From the NCBI GenBank assembly GCA_031772625.1, contig CM062816.1:628486992-628550991 (forward strand): a stretch of 64,000 nt of DNA, read 5' to 3'. Each line of letters starts with the position of its first letter. The stretch's first letter is position 1. This document shows positions 23,320 through 34,090 of the stretch, piece by piece. The notes under the pieces were generated by a model. The model ran no database searches and was not told the DNA's origin. It was given only the letters and a program-made list of their open reading frames with translations. The DNA comes from Pinus tabuliformis. Lineage: Eukaryota > Streptophyta > Pinopsida > Pinales > Pinaceae. Position numbers and translations under genes: made by a program.

Positions 23320-26000
23320 TCCTTCTTAGTCTGTTGTTCTAAGTTTTGCAGTGTTTTCCTTTATGTTTTGACTTCTAGAGTTTGTAGGTCTAACATGTTG
23401 TGTTAGAGCATTTTTAAATTATTTTTATAAGTTGCAGGTGTCCCTCAAAAAGATTCAATTAAGAGGGAGCTTCCACCATTTTACCAAAAGATAAGTATTT
23501 TGTTATTTGTTTCATCTTTTCATGCTTGGTTTCCTCCTCACATCAAGATTTGTTTATATTGTATGCTAATAACCTTTTCTTTATTGCAACAACCTTAGTG
23601 AAAATTCCATGTAATAAAAATTAATAAAGGCAAAAACGATAACCACGATTGATGGGACACTTATTCCAAGTTGAATGTGGGGCAAAACATCCTAGTGTGG
23701 GTGTTCATCGGTTCATTAATGGCTAAGGAAATTTGCAAAGGCAATGACTAAGGCTTTGGAAAGGCAAATGACATTTTTGGCACATTTATTTATGAAAATA
23801 ATGGAAATTAGGAGAAAAGGGAGGCGAAAGGTCACAGGTTGCATGTGAGGAGGAAACTGAAGGAAAATAATGGAAAATGAAGAAAATAGAGGCCTCATTA
23901 ATAAAAAGGCTTATGATGATCAATTGGTAACCTTTTGTCAGTTCAGTTTTGGAGCTCTCTCGTTATTCTCTCTCTTTCGTTCTCACTCTTGGATACTTGG
24001 AGTTTCTTGGAGCATTTTGGCATTGGATCAAGAAAGGCAAAGAAGGAAAGAGGAAGAAAAGTTCAAGCAAGGAAAGGTAGGAGCAAGCAGCTACAACAAG
24101 ATTCTTTGCAAATATCGATTTGCATGTCTATTTTCCTTGCTAGATTTGGAATGCATGGTATTTCATTTGGTTCTTTTGATATTAGGGCATGGGTTTTTCC
24201 AGGTGTAACAACGTTTTCAGCCTAGCTTTGCCATTTCCGGATAGCCATGGTGTGATGGGGTTCTCATGTTTTGGTTGAGCTGGATTACTGGATGGATTCG
24301 AAGTTGAATGTGGTGGATCTCTAAATGATAGAACACATAGTGGTCCCTGAACCAGACTGTGGATCACAGCAAAGCCACTGGCCTAGTGACCCCTGAGCCA
24401 GACTGTGGGTTGCAATAAATCCAGGATTGTGTTGCCTTGGTGGACCTAGGAATAATTTCCGGTGAATGGTAGGATATACAATAAACCCAAGAGGTAGTGT
24501 GCTCTCCATTGGGCCTAGTAATCTCGGGTTTAGGGTATGCAGTAAAGCCTGGAGAGTGGGTCTCGGTTTAGGGCCTAGTGATCTGAGTTTGGATTATGGT
24601 AAAGCCTGAGAGACTAGGAGATAGGAAAATTCCTTACTATTTAGGTGGAGAAATTCGATGGCATCCATTCTTGTTTTGACCTAGTGATCTGGTGGAGATC
24701 ATGGTAAAGATTGTTATGACATGTTTATTGTGTTGGCCTAGTGATTCGGGATGGATTGCGAGAAAGCCTGGTTTCTATTGATGAGGGTGAGGTGCTTTAG
24801 CCTCGGGATGCCCTAGTTGGTTCTTTTGGTTTGAGTCCCACATTCATGCTTGGAATATGGCATAGGAGTGAATGTCTGAAGAGAGATTTAGCTTAGCCAT
24901 TCTATGGTCGGGTGGAACATGGTAGTCCCATCCCGAGTTTGGATTTTGCATGATTAATGAGAGGTTATTTCTCCTTGTATTTCTATGAGTATTATATTGA
25001 TTTATGTGTGGACCATATGGTTGTGATTCCATTGGTATTTATTCTAGTTATATATGTGTTTTATGACAGTGGCTATGTATAGATCTCGTCATGTTTTTGC
25101 TTGTAAATGAATGGACAATGTATCTATGACCTAATAGATTACAATGCAGCAAATGATATGAGGGAATAATGTTTCTTAGCGATTCTCATATAAGTATGAG
25201 ATCCCTATGCTTAATTTTGTTGTTTACACCTGTAGATTACATGTTTTTGAAATGTTTAATGAAATGCCTGTTATGGCTAGTAGGGGTCTGATTAAGGGCT
25301 TGTTCAAGTATTTTATTTAACATCATTGTTTCCCTGTTAATTTACTGTTTTGAATATGTCATGAAATTATGGGCAGTGACCTAGGCTTTGAGCCTGAAAA
25401 ATTGGCAGGGACACTAGCATAGAACTTGACAAATTAGTCCCTAGATGCTGGCATTCTTATAGCATGAGAGTGTCCAGATCCTCCTGGATGCTGGCAGGCC
25501 TATGTCATGAGAATATCCAAAGGTCAAGTGATCAAAAACTTCAGTGGGACCCAGGGGCAAGCTGCCTGAAGTGTTGGGATGGTTCTCAGGGGTCTTAAAG
25601 CTGACGTGGAAGGTTTTTATGTTGACTTTCTATCGATTCCATTTCCTTAAGGCCACATAGGAGGTTGAATATGACCATAGTAGCATCTCGTCCCATGTTT
25701 ACCGTGGTTGGCCAGTTACTTGTGTAGATGTGGGAGGAGGGTGTTACATTTATATTTTCCTTGGTAGGAAACATTGCAGAATACACAAAAGTTATGGAGG
25801 AGACTTGAAGCATGGAAGAAGTTTCGTTACAAAGAAATCCATTCAAGAATTTATGTCCTACAATGTTTGTTAAAGAACAATTCAAGGTATGTCTTAAATT
25901 ACAAGTTTTCTTACAAAGTTCTCTTCATAGAAAATGTATGCTCATTCTCTTTTGAAATTTGCTTTACATTATTGACATCGTTATGTATAGGGTTTTAAAT
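23320..26000 (+). repeat. Possible solo LTR or LTR-like block inside the gag-only element
   Basis: From about 23,640 to 25,748 the DNA looks like a large Gypsy-type LTR. There is a TATA-like ATTAATAAAAAGG near 23,893, then a pyrimidine-rich leader (CTCTCTCTTTCGTTCTCAC). The block ends GAGGAGGGTGTTACA, a common 3' end of plant Gypsy LTRs. No partner copy or target-site duplication was found, so its limits are uncertain. Within it, from 24,330 to 24,800, a degenerate unit GGCCTAGTGATCTGGG...ATGGTAAAGCCTG recurs about six times. Open frames of 60-112 codons near 23,870-24,225 look like leader sequence, not genes. Confidence 0.35.
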
Positions 26001-26009
26001 CTTAAATAT

Positions 26010-26770
26010 TCTTGTTAGGGTGATTAATCATTAGATTGAATTTACCCTCGTTATACTATTTGATCATTCTTGTGAAACACTAACCTTTAGGGTTCACTAT
26101 AAAACCTTAGCCTCTTGATGTTAACGGTATGTCAATGTTGATTATAAAACCCTAGTCTTCTTAATGTTTTATTGATAAAGTCTATAACAAATGATGAAAT
26201 CATATTCTTTTGAAGTTTAGGGTTTTGATAATGTTATGTTAAAAACCCTAATCCTTTAGGGTTTGCTGTTAATATGTAAACGAAACCCTAGATATTTAGG
26301 GTTTGGTGGATTAGAGTTTATGAACAAAACCCTTGTAATAACTAAAGTAAGATCCTAGGAATGAAACCCTAGGTGTATATTCATTTGTTTGATCGAAACC
26401 CTAGCCTAGTCAAAATTATTCAATGTACTAATTTTGGGTTTACCTAAAATATATTAATGTGAAATATATATGTATATGTGAGTATGCTAACTTAATGTTT
26501 TAGTTTGTAAAATCTAGGGTTTATAACAAAACCCTAGTAGAGATTGATATTCTAGGGCATGATGATATTGATATGATTTAGCTTTGAACTAAGGTTTGCA
26601 ACAAACCCTAGTAGAGTCTGACATGTAATTCTAAAAGCATATTGTTGAAACCTTAGATGTATAATTGTTATTTGATTGAATTTTTGATAGCTAAGGCTTT
26701 GTGTCTTGAAGATGGAGTCTAGGGTTTATAACAAAACTCTAGCAAGAAGTTAAAGTCTAATATGTAAAAA
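26010..26770. repeat. Telobox-like motif cluster in the gag-only element
   Basis: About a dozen AAACCCTAG/CTAGGGTTT words in roughly 750 bp, some in inverted pairs such as GAAACCCTAGATATTTAGGG. It resembles the cluster at 30,340-30,730 in the surrounding element. No tandem telomere array is present. Confidence 0.75.
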
Positions 26771-27644
26771 TATGTGACCCTTGTTGATTATAAACCTAAC
26801 TATGTTTAGGTATTTGATGTCTAAAGCATGAATGATTTGATGCTTCCATTGTAATGACATGATTTTGATATAGTTAACTTCATGCTTCGATTTGTATTTG
26901 GTTGTACTTGCTATTAAAGTTTTGTAGGTACATCATCTTTAAGATCTTGAAGATGTTCATAATGATGATCTTGATAAAGGAAGCTATAAGAACGATGATG
27001 ATCAAGATTACCTTGATGCCGTGAGAAAAAATTGAAGCCCTGAAAAGATGAAGTTTCTCAGATGTTACAAAGTTGTTGAGAGGGAACTTGGATAGAAGAA
27101 AAATGTATATCTCTCGAGTTGAGAGGGAGGGTATATTATGATAGTCATAATGAATACCTTGAAGAAAGAATGAAACCAAAGATTGAATGAAATTAGTACA
27201 CATGGAATTGCAAAAGATTTAAAGAGTACGAAAACTATTTGGTGTTGATGAAGAAGTGAAAGAAGAAGAAAACTTCTAATAAGTTGTATTTGATAACTTG
27301 ATGGTGATATAAGTAGCACCAAGATGATTGAGGACCCCGAAGGTTTCTGTTTATTAGAATATATATTTGAAATTTTATTACTGATTAGGGTAGAGATTGT
27401 GCATGATATCTCCATAAATAAATTAAACATTTGGAGCATGCTTGGATTGATGAATATATATTTGGTAAGGAGAGGTGAAGCATCTTGCGGAAACAAGATG
27501 CTTGGGAGGACATCTTGTCAACATATGTGTTGATGTCTAGATTCTGAAGGAGGGAAGGTGGTGTTGGTTATGGAGATTTGACCTTGGATACACATCTCGA
27601 TCCCTGGGTTGGAAATAGAGCTTAAAAGCCCGATGATACCTAGA

Positions 27645-27908
27645 GTGGATAAAGTTTGAGTTCACTTTAGTCCCATTCGATTAGAGTACCTTGGTCAGAT
27701 ATCTAATCTGTAGCACTGCATGTGCTAGAACTCTTCATAGTTCATATCATTTTGAGATCTTTCATGTACCCTTATACGAGTGGATAAAGCTTGAGTTCAC
27801 TTTAGTCCCATGATTAGAGGACCTTGGTCATGTAGCTAATCTATAGCACTGCATGTGCTAGAACTCTTCATAGTTCATATCATTTTGAGATCTTCCATGT
27901 ACCTTTAT
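27645..27908 (+). repeat. 135-bp tandem duplication before the 3' LTR
   Basis: Two copies starting GTGGATAAAG(T/C)TTGAGTTCAC at 27,645 and 27,780, with only a few differences. They end just upstream of the polypurine tract of the gag-only element. Confidence 0.9.
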
Positions 27909-27938
27909 ATGTATATAGTTATGAATACCTCCCTAGTT

Positions 27939-27947
27939 AAGAGGGAG
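27939..27947 (+). other. Polypurine tract of the gag-only element
   Basis: AAGAGGGAG directly before TGTTGAAGAATG of the 3' LTR, in the context CCTCCCTAGTTAAGAGGGAG shared with the surrounding element. Confidence 0.88.
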
Positions 27948-28870
27948 TGTTGAAGAATGTAACTAGTGTTGGTCTTCATAATTGTATTTGAGTCATGATG
28001 TAATGTATTTGTTAAAAGAAAGAAAAATGAATTTTATTATTAAATAAATTGACTTATTTAAGCAGGGATTTCATGCTTGGGTAAATGGTTTATAGGTCAA
28101 AGCCTCCATTGTAGGCTTCTAGGGTTTATGTCAAGTGTCCTTTTCCATGTCATAATGTAATATACCCTTCTTAGGAATTTTCAATCAAGAAACAAATTTA
28201 TTTTGATGTAAATTAGGTCTTTTAGGCCTCCTCCACCAAGTCAACCTCAAATTGGACAAGTTGGCCTAATTGAGGAGCATAATCTCCTATATAAAGGAAG
28301 CAACTCGACCTCATTTGGAACACTCACTCAACAAGTTCGATCTACAATTTTTGGGACAAGAAAAAGTGCGAAATTCAAGGAACAAGGAGGAAAGGGCTAG
28401 CGAAAAAGGAGGACTTTGTCAAGCACAAGAAGTCGAAATTTTCTCTCTTTCTCTCACACGTGTGAAGTTGTTGAGCTGCTTGAAGGGCCAAAACTGTAGT
28501 CTTGAAGCTGGGGGTCAAAATTTTGGGTTGAAGTTGCATTTGAGAAGCTAACACTTGGTGACTTTGGGAGAGATCATCTATTGAAAGGAAGGGATGACTT
28601 AGTGGAGGAGGAAGGTCCTTTGGTCTAGGGTCTTGGTCTATCTCAACTTGAATTTGTTAGTGGAAGATTTTGACTGGATTTTCCCCTATAGAGGGGCTTA
28701 GCCTTGGCTGAGTGCCTACATCTGGCGTCATTTACCTTCAAGTCTTGTTTTGATGATTGCTTGATGAAACAAATATAAAATAAGAACATAAGAAATTTAA
28801 TAAGAACACAAAGATATCAAATGTAATTATCAACATAAGAAACTATTTTTGCCTTTCTAATTTTCTAGCT
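27948..28870 (+). repeat. 3' LTR of the gag-only element
   Basis: Starts TGTTGAAGAATGTAACTAG right after the polypurine tract. The end is decayed (TTTTCTAGCT against TTTTCTAACA in the 5' copy), followed by the flank CAACC. Confidence 0.92.
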
Positions 28871-28974
28871 CAACCAAGTAAGCCAAGAGACTCATAATGA
28901 AATAATCAATATAATGCTTATCTTTTGAGAGTGTGTCAACTCCCTCTTGATCTTAACCTTCTTATATTGAGTCA

Positions 28975-29965
28975 ATATCATTACATCATAAAGGGGTTCA
29001 TACCATCATCAAAGAGTTCACATCATTATTTAGGAGTTGTCATCATCAAAAAAGAGTTCATGGAGTCCAAGTCATCAAGGAGTCCATATCATCAAGGAGT
29101 CTATATCATTAAGGATTCCATGTCATCAAGGAGTCCACATCATCAATGAGGCAACATCATCAACGAATCAACAAGGAGTTCACATCATTATCAAGGAGTC
29201 TCCATCATCAAGGAGTCTACATTATCATTGAGTATATATCTAGTCGAATTCATCATCAATGAGTTCATGTCATAACAAATTCCATGTCATCAATAAGTCA
29301 TGTTATCATCATCATCAAGGAGTCTAGTCCAATTCATCATCAATGAGTCCATGCCATCAATGAGTTCACATTATTATCATTAACATCGTCAACGAGTTTA
29401 AATTATTATCATTAACATCATCAATGAGTCCATGTCATCAATGAGTCCACGTCATCAAAAAGTCCATGTCATTAGTGAATCCATGTCATCAACAACTCCA
29501 TGTTATTAATGAGTCCACATTATCATCAAGAAGTCTAGTCCAATTCATCATCAAGGAGTCCATGTCATCAATGATTCCTCGTTATCATCATCAACAAGCC
29601 CACATTATCATCATCACCATCAAAGAGTAAGCATTAAGGAGTTCAAATCATCAATGAGTCCAATCACATCATCCACGTCATCAATGAGTCATATGTCATT
29701 GTCAGCAAGGAGTGCTTATCATCATCAACAAGGAGTACACATCATCAACATCATAGAATATGCATCATTCATCATTAAGGAGTCACATCATCAACATCAT
29801 AGAATATGCATCATTCATCATTAAGGAGTCCACATCACCATCCTCAAGGAATCCATATCATCATCCACAACATCAAGTAGTCCATATCATCATCAAAGAG
29901 TTCTCATCATCATCATTAATCCATATCGTCAATATTATCATCAATGAGTCTTTATCATCAACAAG
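28975..29965. repeat. ATC-rich tandem array (GAGTCCATGTCATCAAT-like)
   Basis: About 1 kb of irregular short repeats built from CATCATCAA and GGAGTCCA words, with common units of 17-20 bp. It belongs to the interior of the non-coding nested element, just right of the inner insertion. Weak open frames here arise from the repeat composition and are not genes. Confidence 0.88.
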
Positions 29966-30339
29966 CCTACATCCTTTTCAACTCCCTCTTGATCTTAGTC
30001 CTCTTGAGTCTAGTCATTCTTTCACATCATCAAAGAGCCCATATCCTTAGTAACAATTTAAAAATAAAAATAAAGCACAAAAATACTTATCTTTTCATAT
30101 CATGACAACTCCCTCTAAATTTCTTTGCATGTTTTGTCACCATATTGCTACAAGATTCTGCTTCATTTTTCAATAAATATGTTTCACCAACTAGAAGCTT
30201 CAACATCATGAATATCAAGGTCCTTACAATTTCCTCCTTCCATCATTCTCATCATTCTGTTACTTCCTTCATAGCGTAAATGCAATTTTTATTGACAAGT
30301 ACAACCAAGCAAAATATACAAAAACAAGAGCATGATGCC

Positions 30340-30730
30340 AATTCTGACAATCTAGGGTTTTTATGATTTCTCAAAAGTGTGTTTCTAGGATTTTGGGTAC
30401 AAACCCTAGATATCCCATGACCTATCCTTATAAGTATTTGAGTTTCTAGCCCTATGGATTTGAATTTCAAGCCCTAGGTTACATTTTTACTTCAACCCTT
30501 GCTAGGGTTTTACCACATTCCCTAGATTATCCTTTCAAAATTTAGATCTTGCAAACCCTAGATGATATTTTCCAATAGTTAGGTTTTCTATGAAGGAACA
30601 AATCAATTAATGTTTTTCTAGGGTTTTATAATCCAAGTCCCATCCAGGGTTTATAATCCCTAGACACCAAACCAATGTGAAGTCTACAAACCCTAGATTC
30701 AAAACATGCAATAAAACCCTAGTGCATTAC
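30340..30730. repeat. Telobox-like motif cluster in the nested element
   Basis: About seven AAACCCTAG or CTAGGGTTT words in under 400 bp, in both orientations. The telobox core AAACCCTA matches one unit of the plant telomere repeat and is also a known binding word for telomere-repeat-binding factors. The copies are dispersed, not tandem, so this is not telomeric DNA. Confidence 0.7.
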
Positions 30731-30739
30731 ATGTCATGA

Positions 30740-31577
30740 CTTTCTCTTGTAATTATACAGACCTTTTATTCATCTTAAGCCAAAAATGCATTAAAAAACT
30801 ATACATACCTTATAGAAAAAGACCACGTACCTTTGTCTTTCATGATTACTTGGAAGCTGCTACAAAGCCTTCTTCAATATAACAAACTTTATAAGGATAA
30901 GTCTCTCAAAACCTTGATCTCACAATCCAAAGCATTGTAAAAGTATTTGTCACTTCCAATGTTGTCATGATACCATAATCCTTCTTTACTTCGTTATCTA
31001 TTAGAAAGAGGTCTAGTACCTCTATCAATTCTTTGGAACTTCTAAAGTTTATACAATACCTTTGGATTTCTTGGTTAGAAATTTTTAGCAGTCACTGAAT
31101 GCTTTTATATTAGGCCTAAAATGCCTCTAATTACTGTGGTCTAGATCCCTCTACAAGGTGTTATTCTTTGTTGGCTATAAAGGCTATTGCTAGTCCAAAA
31201 AAATTGAAATTATAGGGCTCTTTCTTCGTTGTACATATGCACATGACCCTCGCACTAGAATGGGTCTCTCTCTATGCACCTCAAACATCTTGAAAGATGA
31301 AGTGTCTACCTGAAGTGTGCTTATATGACCCTTCTAGACACCTCCAAAACCTTGGATCCCAAGCCCAAGATTTCAACCATATTTGAGAGGTCTAATATTA
31401 TTGTGATTTGCACAAAAGTAGCCCATAAAATATCTCTTCTAATTCGGCTCTTGATCTAGTTGTCTCGGCCTTTAAGACTAATGCAAACAATTCCTTTTTC
31501 TTTACTCTGATCACTTCAGAAATGTCTAAACCTTGGAGCAGTCAGTGATCTTCAAGTTGTTTGAAATCTTGACCTTA
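30740..31577. other. Non-coding interior of the nested element near its 5' LTR
   Basis: No open frame or repeat was recognised. By position it is the leader downstream of the primer-binding site on the minus strand. No gag start is visible, in contrast to the related gag-only element. Confidence 0.6.
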
Positions 31578-31589
31578 GCCCTGAAACAA
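31578..31589 (-). other. Decayed primer-binding site of the non-coding nested element
   Basis: The minus strand reads TTGTTTCAGGGC followed by TAAGG. It matches TGGTATCAGAGC at 9 of 12 positions, and the following TAAGG is the same as after the primer site of the gag-only element. It abuts the 5' LTR with no gap. Confidence 0.65.
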
Positions 31590-32503
31590 TGCCGAAATTC
31601 TAGTATTTCAATGACTAGAGTAGTTTTTCACAATTGATAACTACTTCTATTGGTATAAATTGTTCATTCTTTATACTTTAGTCAACAAGTAGCTATACAT
31701 GGAAAACTTCAACCATTAATTCTTCAATAAGAGCAATAAATAGAGATCACAGTAGACAATAAACAATATACAATAAGCAAGAGACAAGGGACACTAAGAT
31801 TAGGCTCACAACCAGGGAAAAACCCAGAAGGGGAAAACCCAAAAATTCTTTCCTTATGAGAGAGAGATTTTTTCCATCAATAGTACATCAAAATATTCTA
31901 ATAGTTAATAATGAAATACCCAGTCGAAGTCTCCTTGTAGAAGGAAAGAAATCCCACTTTTGTCCAATGAGAAAGGTTTGCACAAGAAGGCCAAAATATA
32001 TGCATGTATCACTATGATAGGAGGCCGAGGTTCTCACTGAGGTCACCACAAAATTCTACAAATGAATTGTCAAGAATTTGACCCTAAAACCCTCGAAAAA
32101 CTTCAGAAGTATGTCACATAAAAGGAGCGAGCTTCTTTGTAATTTTCAACCTCAAAGAATCAATAGAACATAATTGAAATACACCCAAATTACTTTAGTC
32201 AACGATCCTTTGAAGGAGACACAAATCACAATCAAAATATCCCTTATTATCCTCTTCGCACATGTGGATATGCTCTACAATAGAAGACCGAACTTGTTTG
32301 TGAATGCGGACTGAATTGTTATGGTCGATGGTGGACAAAATGAATGCCAACACACTTGTATAAATAGTTGTCATTTGAGGGCTAGTTAGCCCTAATGGGG
32401 CCAACATAATGATCTTCAAGGAGATGACTTGTGGGCTTTTTTGAGCCAACTAATAGGTGACCAAAATTGCTTTCTTCTTTGTGTATGCAATGAAAAATGT
32501 TGA

Positions 32504-32548
<45 letters not shown>

Positions 32549-32555
32549 TTCAACA
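31590..32555 (-). repeat. 5' LTR of the non-coding nested element
   Basis: Partner of 19109-20048. It is about 26 bp longer, mainly because a (TA)n run at about 32,506-32,543 replaces a short unique piece. The inner end is slightly decayed (TGCCGAAAT instead of TGTTGAAAT). It is followed directly by the duplication CTTTT. Confidence 0.92.
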
Positions 32556-32560
32556 CTTTT

Positions 32561-34080
32561 TTTTTTAAAATACCTCTTAGTAACAAGAATTTTATCAATG
32601 AAATCATGAGTTTCCCTTGTATCAATCAAAGCAACATCTCGTTGCCCCTATCATCCTATGAATCTTCCTTTGAAGTGTCAAACTCATCATTATTCTCCGA
32701 ATCAAATTATTGATTTGATTTTTCTAATGCAGATTATTTAATAGAAAAGTACTCTAACTACTTAGCTTTTGGATTCAAATTGCATTATGTGAGGGGTCCC
32801 ATGACTCTCTACAACGGAAACACAACTTCTTCCTTCTAAGGTTGTTTAGCTGCTCAGTATCTAACATGTTAGAATCATTTTGTCGCTATTGTGATTATAT
32901 ATGAAAATTGATTTTTTTGTCTTTATTCCTCTTATGTAGGAACCCTTTGGAATAAAACTTACTTCTAGAAGTAGAATCTTCCATGTAACTTGATTTTTTA
33001 TGGCTTTTAGAAAGGTAGGTGGATTGAGGGCCTTAATCCAACCTCTCAAAGGTTCTATCAAACCATCCATGAATAGCACCATGAGTATTCTTTTTGAAAT
33101 ATTAATGAATAACATTGCAAACCTCTGAAAATATGCAATATAAATGTCAATTGAACCCTAATTCTTAAGTTGTGCCAACTCTTTGAAATGCAAATCTGGG
33201 TCTTTTTTATCAAGTCTCTCTATGAAATTTACGTATGACGTGATCCTGTCATGTCCCATCATGATCATCCCATGATGCCACCATTTGTGTGTTATGCATA
33301 AAGGTGTATAACTACATATTTGATGGCCTCTTCCTCTGGCATTGGGTTGAGTTGGAAATAGGTATCAACCTTTTGAACCTAAGCTCGTGTTGAAGTCTTC
33401 CTTGAACCATCACAATATGGGAGAGTCAATTTTCCCACTTTCTTCTTTAAAACATAATTTTGTTATCTGTTTCCTATGTGGAGTATATGTTTCATCTTGA
33501 CATCAATATAATCTCCAAGTGATATAGTAGCTTGAAACTTCGGGGCACTATTTACCTAATCATGCATAAGTTGATTATGCAAATCAATGACTTGTGGCTC
33601 ATTTTCAACTGATGTTGGTGCTCTAGGTGAGAAGGTAGGCATAAGAGGCCTCAAACTAATGGTTCTAGTTGGTTAATTTTGTCTGTCCCCATGATTGGAA
33701 TTATATCCCTAACCATTATTATCTCCATTATTTGCATTATAACCACCAATATTAACTCCTAGTTGTTTAGCCATCAACTATGTCAAAAGGTCAAACCACT
33801 GATTCTATGCTTAGGCTCTTTGCTCTACAAATTGTGCCCTCTAACCAAGGCATCCCACAAATTCATAAAACGTTCTTTAAGGTTTTGATTTCCACGGTAT
33901 TTGTTACACACATTACTTATATATTTGTCCCTCAATTTCCCTCTGCTTTTTTGCAGCCAAATTTGTAGTTGACTTGTTTCTACAAGTATTGTAATGGTGT
34001 GTATAAGGTTGTTGGTCAAATATTGAAATATCATTGTACTATCATATTAAACCCCTTAAGGATGACAAGATACACTGATA
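32561..34080 (-). pseudogene. gag: Gypsy gag and upstream protease half
   Basis: The minus strand reads VALIDTRETHDFIDKILV next to the insertion site, matching the ALIDTGATHNFI block of Gypsy proteases. Farther right is a zinc-knuckle-like KLCFRCRESWDPSHNAI. Beyond that is a gag C-terminal block (LFMDGLIEPLRGWIKALNPP) typical of plant Gypsy gag. The region up to the possible primer-binding site near 34,085 is too decayed to read. It is heavily broken. Confidence 0.8.
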
Positions 34081-34090
34081 TGATACCATT

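Larger units (their letters stand above)
21451..28870 (+). mobile_element. Gag-only LTR element (TR-GAG-like), nested
   Basis: A 7.4-kb LTR element on the plus strand inserted into the interior of the 19109-32555 element. LTRs are 887 and 923 bp, with near-matching flanks CAATC (21446-21450) and CAACC (28871-28875). A perfect Met-type primer site abuts the 5' LTR and AAGAGGGAG abuts the 3' LTR. The only coding part is a Copia-type gag with a zinc knuckle. No protease, integrase or RT is present in the following 4.6 kb. Terminal-repeat elements with only gag are known in plants as TR-GAG elements and depend on other elements for mobility. LTR divergence is about 7% over 310 hand-aligned bases. 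Confidence 0.9.
19109..32555 (-). mobile_element. Non-coding LTR element nested in Gypsy protease
   Basis: This LTR retroelement has LTRs of 940 and 966 bp with perfect 9-bp inverted ends TGTTGAAAT...ATTTCAACA on the left copy, flanked by the duplication CTTTT (19104-19108 and 32556-32560). A polypurine tract next to the left LTR and a decayed Met-type primer site next to the right LTR fix the minus orientation. With the inner element removed, its interior is about 4.1 kb. It shows no gag or pol, only minisatellites, ATC-rich arrays and telobox-like motifs, so it is non-autonomous. LTR divergence is about 10% over a 265-bp hand-aligned piece. It looks structurally whole apart from the nested insert. 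Confidence 0.9.

Noticed and set aside
23870-24225. Two overlapping frames of about 100 codons after the gag-only gag
   Set aside because: They overlap in two frames within a pyrimidine-rich leader-like region and carry no domain.
26010-26770. Interstitial telomere array
   Set aside because: The AAACCCTAG words are dispersed and in mixed orientation. No tandem TTTAGGG run exists.
28975-29965. CRISPR-like regular spacing
   Set aside because: Units are irregular, short and grade into each other with no unique spacers. The window is plant nuclear DNA.
28925-30050. Ser/His/Ile-rich frames in the ATC array
   Set aside because: Simple translation of CATCATCAA-type repeats. No start context or motif.
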